The notes under the pieces are model-generated. The model ran no database searches and was not told where the DNA came from. It saw nothing but the letters and a program-made list of their open reading frames with translations. A stretch of 36,926 nt of DNA from positions 1 through 36,926 of the forward strand of contig JAIXRH010000060.1 in assembly GCA_027485285.1 (NCBI GenBank), written 5' to 3'. Source of the DNA: Comamonadaceae bacterium (GTDB taxonomy: Bacteria > Pseudomonadota > Gammaproteobacteria > Burkholderiales > Burkholderiaceae_C). Positions 33,514 to 36,926 of this stretch are shown piece after piece; within the stretch, counting starts at the first letter, position 1, and each line of letters opens with the position of its first letter. A program made the position numbers and the translations under genes.

Positions 33514-34575
33514 ATGAAGATCGTTGTTCTCCCTGGTGACGGCATTGGCCCAGAAACCATGGCCGTCACAGTCGATGTCTTGGAAGCAGCATCTGTTCGA
33601 TTTGGACTGAATCTGGAATTGAGACACGACATCGCGGGACATGAGAGTTTGAAAAAACATGGCGCCACCGTCACACCCGAGCTTCTAGAAAAGGTCAAAC
33701 AAGCGGATGGCCTCATGTTGGGCCCCATGGCCACCTATGACTTCAAAGATGAAGCCAAAGGGGAAATCAACCCTTCGAAATTTTTCAGAAAGAGTCTCGA
33801 CCTCTTTGCCAACATCCGACCCTCTCGCACCTTCACCGGCGTGAAAACCATCACTTCTCCGTTTGACTTGGTGGTGGTGCGCGAAAACACCGAAGGCTTT
33901 TATGCCGACCGAAATGTGGAATCTGGCAACAGCGAAATTTTGGTCACACCCGATGTGGCTATTTCATTGCGCCGCATCACGCGTGAATGCTGCGAGCGCA
34001 TAGCTCGAAGCGCATTTCAGCTGGCCATGCAGCGCCGCAAGCACCTGACGCTGGTGCACAAACACAATGTCCTGAAAGTCACAGACGGCATGTTTTTAGA
34101 TGCATGCCACCGTGTGGCTTTAGATTTTCCCGAAGTGACCGTGGATGATTTCATTGTCGACGCCATGATGGCCCACGTGGTGCGCGCGCCCAACCGTTTT
34201 GACGTGATTGTGACCACCAACATGTTTGGCGATATCTTGTCTGACCTCACGGCCGAGCTGTCAGGCAGCCTAGGTTTAGGCGGCTCGCTCAATGCCGGTT
34301 TGAACCATGCCATGGGACAAGCGGCGCATGGCTCGGCCCCTGACATTGCGGGCCAAGACATTGCCAATCCGTTTTCACTGATCACGTCGGCAGCCATGTT
34401 GCTGAGTTGGCATGCGCAGCGTAGCGGCCAGGCGTCATACCTGCACGCCTCACGTGCCATTGAAAACACCATCACCGCATGCATTGCCGCAGGTGAATCC
34501 ACCCGAGACATTGGCGGAATGCTGGGCACAAAAACCACAGGCCAAGCCGTGGTGAAGCGTCTACAACACGCATGA
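33514..34575 (+). CDS. Isocitrate/isopropylmalate dehydrogenase family protein
   Basis: A 353-residue NAD(P)-dependent beta-decarboxylating dehydrogenase. It has MKIVVLPGDGIGPETMA at the start, RENTEGFYAD, LVHKHNVLKVTDGMF, TTNMFGDILSDL and HGSAPDIAGQDIANP, all landmarks of the IMDH/IDH/tartrate dehydrogenase superfamily. The operon context and absence of leuCD argue against leucine synthesis; a tartrate-, malate- or alkylmalate-type substrate from the pathway is more likely (inference). ATG one base after the receptor stop; a TTG four codons upstream would overlap it. Confidence 0.9.
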   Translation: MKIVVLPGDGIGPETMAVTVDVLEAASVRFGLNLELRHDIAGHESLKKHGATVTPELLEKVKQADGLMLGPMATYDFKDEAKGEINPSKFFRKSLDLFANIRPSRTFTGVKTITSPFDLVVVRENTEGFYADRNVESGNSEILVTPDVAISLRRITRECCERIARSAFQLAMQRRKHLTLVHKHNVLKVTDGMFLDACHRVALDFPEVTVDDFIVDAMMAHVVRAPNRFDVIVTTNMFGDILSDLTAELSGSLGLGGSLNAGLNHAMGQAAHGSAPDIAGQDIANPFSLITSAAMLLSWHAQRSGQASYLHASRAIENTITACIAAGESTRDIGGMLGTKTTGQAVVKRLQHA

Positions 34576-35426
34576 TGCGCACGGGTGGATGCGACACGCA
34601 CGTTCACATCATCGGGGACGTGCAGACCTACCCCATGGTGGCTGAGCGGCAATACACACCTGGGCTTGCCCCCGTGTCAGCGCTGCAAACACATCTGCAA
34701 CGCCAAGGGATGACACGCGCCGTCATCATCCAACCCAGCGTGTACGGCACTGACAATCAATGCATGCTCGATGCCTTGCACGCCATGCAAGGACAGGCAC
34801 GAGGTGTCGCGGTGCTCGACACAAACACACCCATGGCAGCTCTGCAAGCCATGGACGCACAAGGCGTACGAGGCATTCGACTGAACCTAGAAAGCTCGGG
34901 CGCGAGCGATGTCGCTTTGAACGCAGACATGTTGCGAAAAGCTCTGCAGACTTGGTCACCAAGCTTGGCTGACTTAGGTTGGCACATCCAAGTCTATGCA
35001 CCGTTGGCCGTGACCGTGGCTTGTGCGCCACTCATCAAAGAATTGCCTGTCCCTGTGGTGCTGGACCACTTTTCGCTCTGGGCAGATGCCAGCTGCGCAT
35101 CGCTTGAATCCACCACCTTGTTGCATTTGCTAGAACTGGGCAAGGTTTATATCAAGCTGTCTGCCAGCTATCGCAGCCCTATCCAAGACGCCCTTGCTTT
35201 ACAAACCCTGAGCCATCGCCTGTTGGCCACCCGAGTCGACCGTTTGCTGTGGGCTAGCGATTGGCCACACACCAACCGAGAACCGGGCAAAGGCCCACAC
35301 GAGGTCAGCCGCTACCGAGCCATCACGAGCGAATCGCTCGCTGATGAGCGCGAGCATTGGCTTGCCAACACAGAAGTACAGCAGCAGGTGCTGATAGACA
35401 ACCCTAGCCAGCTTTATAGATTCTGA
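34572..35426 (+). CDS. Amidohydrolase family protein (second, lactonase-like)
   Basis: A 284-residue COG3618-type TIM-barrel hydrolase, paralogous to the first gene of the operon. His10-x-His12 in CDTHVHIIG, VLDHFSLW and WASDWPHTNREPGKG carry the conserved residues; PALIIQPSVYG-like text here reads AVIIQPSVYGTDNQ, typical of sugar-lactone or sulfomuconolactone-type members. The start overlaps the dehydrogenase stop (ATGA). Two divergent lactonase-like hydrolases in one operon suggest two lactone steps or two substrates. It is the last gene of the operon. Confidence 0.87.
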   Translation: MMRTGGCDTHVHIIGDVQTYPMVAERQYTPGLAPVSALQTHLQRQGMTRAVIIQPSVYGTDNQCMLDALHAMQGQARGVAVLDTNTPMAALQAMDAQGVRGIRLNLESSGASDVALNADMLRKALQTWSPSLADLGWHIQVYAPLAVTVACAPLIKELPVPVVLDHFSLWADASCASLESTTLLHLLELGKVYIKLSASYRSPIQDALALQTLSHRLLATRVDRLLWASDWPHTNREPGKGPHEVSRYRAITSESLADEREHWLANTEVQQQVLIDNPSQLYRF

Positions 35427-35456
35427 GCCAGAGATTTGGCTCAAGCGCGATTGAGC
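35424..35456 (+). terminator. Overlapping hairpins at the operon end
   Basis: TGAGCCA (35424-35430) can pair with TGGCTCA (35437-35443), and GCTCAA (35439-35444) can instead pair with TTGAGC (35451-35456). The two stems are mutually exclusive. No T-run is present. It could be a 3' end structure between two convergent genes. Confidence 0.35.
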
Positions 35457-35467
35457 ACCCGAAGACG

Positions 35468-36643
35468 TCAGCGTGTATCCAGCGGCTGCGTCTTTTGACG
35501 CGCCAACCAAATCAAGCCTGCGCCAGTGATGAGCACGGGCACCAACGACCCCCAGTTCAACCACGTCCACCCCTGCGTGGTCACCAATGCACCCGAGGCA
35601 AACGAGGTGACCGCCATGGTGGCAAACACACAAAAGTTGATGGCGGCCTGTGCGCGGTTTTTTTCTTGCGGTGTGTAAGCTTGCATCGACAAGGTGGTGC
35701 TGCCTGTGAACAAAAAGTTCCATCCCACACCCAGCATGAAAAGTGCAAACAAAAATTGGTGTAAGTCCACGCCCGACAAAGCCATGGCAATGCATCCAAT
35801 GTTCAGCAACACGCCCACGCCCATGATGGTCAACACACCAAAGCGTTTGATGAGATGCCCCGTCACAAAGCCAGGGGCAAACATGCCAATCACGTGCCAC
35901 TGCAACACCCAAGCTGTGTCTTCAAATGGGAACCCACACACTTGCATGGCCAAGGGTGTGGCCGCCATCAACAGGTTCATCACGCCATAGCCCAAGGCAG
36001 CCGCTAAGGCTGCAATGAAAAACACAGGCTGACGCATGATTTCTGACATGGGTCGGCCGCCTGCCTCATCGGCTTTGACTACGGGTGCGGGTGGGAAGTC
36101 AATCTTGCTCATCACTGCCATCGACACTGCAGCCACTCCCATCAAGGCGACATAGGCGCCGGCAAACGGAATGCCAAACAAGCTCTTGGTTTGAATGGCC
36201 AAGTTCGGGCCAATGACCGCGCCAATCAAACCGCCTGCCATCACCAACGACACTGCCTTCTCACGGTAATCGGGCTTGCAAAGCTCAGCAGCAGCAAAGC
36301 GATACAACTGACCGTTGGCGCTGTAATAGCCCGCCACCAACGTGGCCATGACCAACAACCCAAACGATTGCGTCAACACCGCAAATGCGCCCAAAGCCGC
36401 TGACAACAAAGCCACCAACAGCCCCAACTGAAACGAACCCTTGCGTCCAAAACGTTGCTGTGATTTGGCCACCAAGCCTGTGCTCAGGGCACCACCCACC
36501 ACATAGCCCATCACGGGCAGCGTGGCCATCCAGCTCTCTGGGGCCAAACTCAAACCCACCAAACCGTTGATGGCGATGAAGGTGACGTTGTTAGTGAAGA
36601 ACAGGCCCTGCGCGATAGAGAGCAATACCAGATGACGGTTCAT
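35468..36643 (-). CDS. MFS transporter
   Basis: A 391-residue major facilitator superfamily permease with about twelve hydrophobic segments and a central cytoplasmic loop (MSKIDFPPAPVVKADEAGGRP). The conserved loop 2-3 motif appears as GLVAKSQQRFGRKGSF. The transported compound is unknown; its convergent position next to the catabolic operon makes import or export of a pathway compound possible. Its ATG overlaps the stop of the trxC remnant by four bases (ATGA), so it might be translated by coupling from that frame. Confidence 0.88.
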   Translation of the reverse strand: MNRHLVLLSIAQGLFFTNNVTFIAINGLVGLSLAPESWMATLPVMGYVVGGALSTGLVAKSQQRFGRKGSFQLGLLVALLSAALGAFAVLTQSFGLLVMATLVAGYYSANGQLYRFAAAELCKPDYREKAVSLVMAGGLIGAVIGPNLAIQTKSLFGIPFAGAYVALMGVAAVSMAVMSKIDFPPAPVVKADEAGGRPMSEIMRQPVFFIAALAAALGYGVMNLLMAATPLAMQVCGFPFEDTAWVLQWHVIGMFAPGFVTGHLIKRFGVLTIMGVGVLLNIGCIAMALSGVDLHQFLFALFMLGVGWNFLFTGSTTLSMQAYTPQEKNRAQAAINFCVFATMAVTSFASGALVTTQGWTWLNWGSLVPVLITGAGLIWLARQKTQPLDTR

Positions 36644-36807
36644 AAAGACCCAACAATAAAAGACATAGGATAACGGTTGACATCTCTAGACCTTGTCAGC
36701 CTTTCAGAATCAATGGCGCAGTTGCGCTCGGCTTGCAACTTGTCTTTGGACACCCTGTTGGTGGCATTGCATGGGGAGCAAACCAACTGCAGGGTTTGAG
36801 TGTTCAT
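36640..36807 (-). pseudogene. Remnant of thioredoxin 2 gene (trxC N-terminal zinc ribbon)
   Basis: A 55-residue frame begins MNTQTLQLVCSPCNATNRVS, matching the N-terminal zinc ribbon of thioredoxin 2 (TrxC): Cys10 and Cys13 form the first CxxC. At the second pair only one cysteine remains (Cys30, ERNCAIDS), and the thioredoxin domain with its WCGPC site is missing. The sequence after residue 31 is unrelated. The start overlaps the stop of the MBL-fold gene (ATGA), so the original order was probably MBL-trxC and the 3' part has been replaced by the MFS gene region. Confidence 0.65.
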
Positions 36808-36926
36808 AGGGCGTTCAAAGGAATTTTGACGTAGGCAATGCCGTTGTCTTCCTTGGGTGGCAACTCGCCGGCGCGGATGTTGATTTGCACCGCGGGAAGG
36901 ATGAGCACTGGCATGTCCAGGGTCGC
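36804..36926 (-). CDS. MBL-fold metallo-hydrolase, C-terminal end (partial)
   Basis: Only the last 40 residues are inside the window; the gene continues beyond the right edge. The segment DMPVLILPAVQINIRAGEL followed by PPKEDNGIAYVKIPLNAL is like the C-terminal tail of bacterial MBL-fold hydrolases of the persulfide dioxygenase/Blh-like group. The catalytic HxHxDH site would lie outside the window. Assignment is based on the tail only. Confidence 0.6.
   Translation of the reverse strand, partial: ATLDMPVLILPAVQINIRAGELPPKEDNGIAYVKIPLNAL

Noticed and set aside
33514-34575. LeuB (3-isopropylmalate dehydrogenase for leucine synthesis)
   Set aside because: It sits inside a catabolic-type operon without leuC, leuD or leuA; only the superfamily is supported.
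34017-34652. 211-codon minus-strand frame opposite the IMDH-like gene
   Set aside because: Fully antisense to a gene with all family motifs; no ribosome site or domain.

Overview
The window looks like chromosomal DNA of a betaproteobacterium of the order Burkholderiales, most likely family Comamonadaceae (Limnohabitans/Rhodoferax/Polaromonas-like). The signs are a complete aa3-type cytochrome oxidase gene set with the small proteins usual in Burkholderiales (DUF2970, DUF2909, a 38-residue assembly protein), a BioC-ComF pair, DUF1841, a CIRCE site in front of rpoH, and several Bug/TctC solute receptors without membrane partners. The genus is an inference; no 16S gene is present.

Layout. 1-4040: housekeeping genes (histidine phosphatase, coaD and rsmD on the minus strand; ftsY and rpoH on the plus strand). 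4089-13086: cytochrome c oxidase locus on the minus strand, in transcription order ctaC, ctaD, 38-aa protein, ctaG, DUF2970, ctaE, then SURF1, a Sco-like membrane protein, ctaA, ctaB and a SCO1 lipoprotein, with a small DUF2909 gene on the plus strand inside. This supplies subunits I-III, CuA/CuB insertion and heme O/A synthesis. 13168-17630: bioC-like, comF, trmL, fpr, and the two CoA-transferase subunits. 17723-20472: DUF1841, then a decaying stretch with a secreted-protein gene cut by an in-frame TAG, an AraC-type regulator that has lost its DNA-binding half, and a Crp/Fnr regulator. 20614-23718: cytochrome c4, a MoxR ATPase / small membrane protein / VWA protein trio, and tRNA-Arg(CCT). 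23720-27953: polysaccharide deacetylase, divergent Bug receptor, PilT-like ATPase, HU protein and VOC protein. 28117-35426: a tightly packed nine-gene plus-strand operon that looks like a catabolic pathway (two LigI-like amidohydrolases, SDR, two Bug receptors, two carboxymuconolactone-decarboxylase-like proteins, an EthD/DUF4286-like protein, an isopropylmalate-dehydrogenase-like enzyme). 35468-36926: convergent MFS transporter, a remnant of thioredoxin trxC, and the C-terminal end of an MBL-fold hydrolase cut by the window edge.

The most unusual regions are the nine-gene operon, whose substrate I cannot assign, and three decayed or interrupted genes (TAG-split secreted protein, AraC fragment, trxC fragment). 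No CRISPR array, insertion sequence, integrase or rRNA was seen. All family names come from recognising motifs by eye; no search was run.
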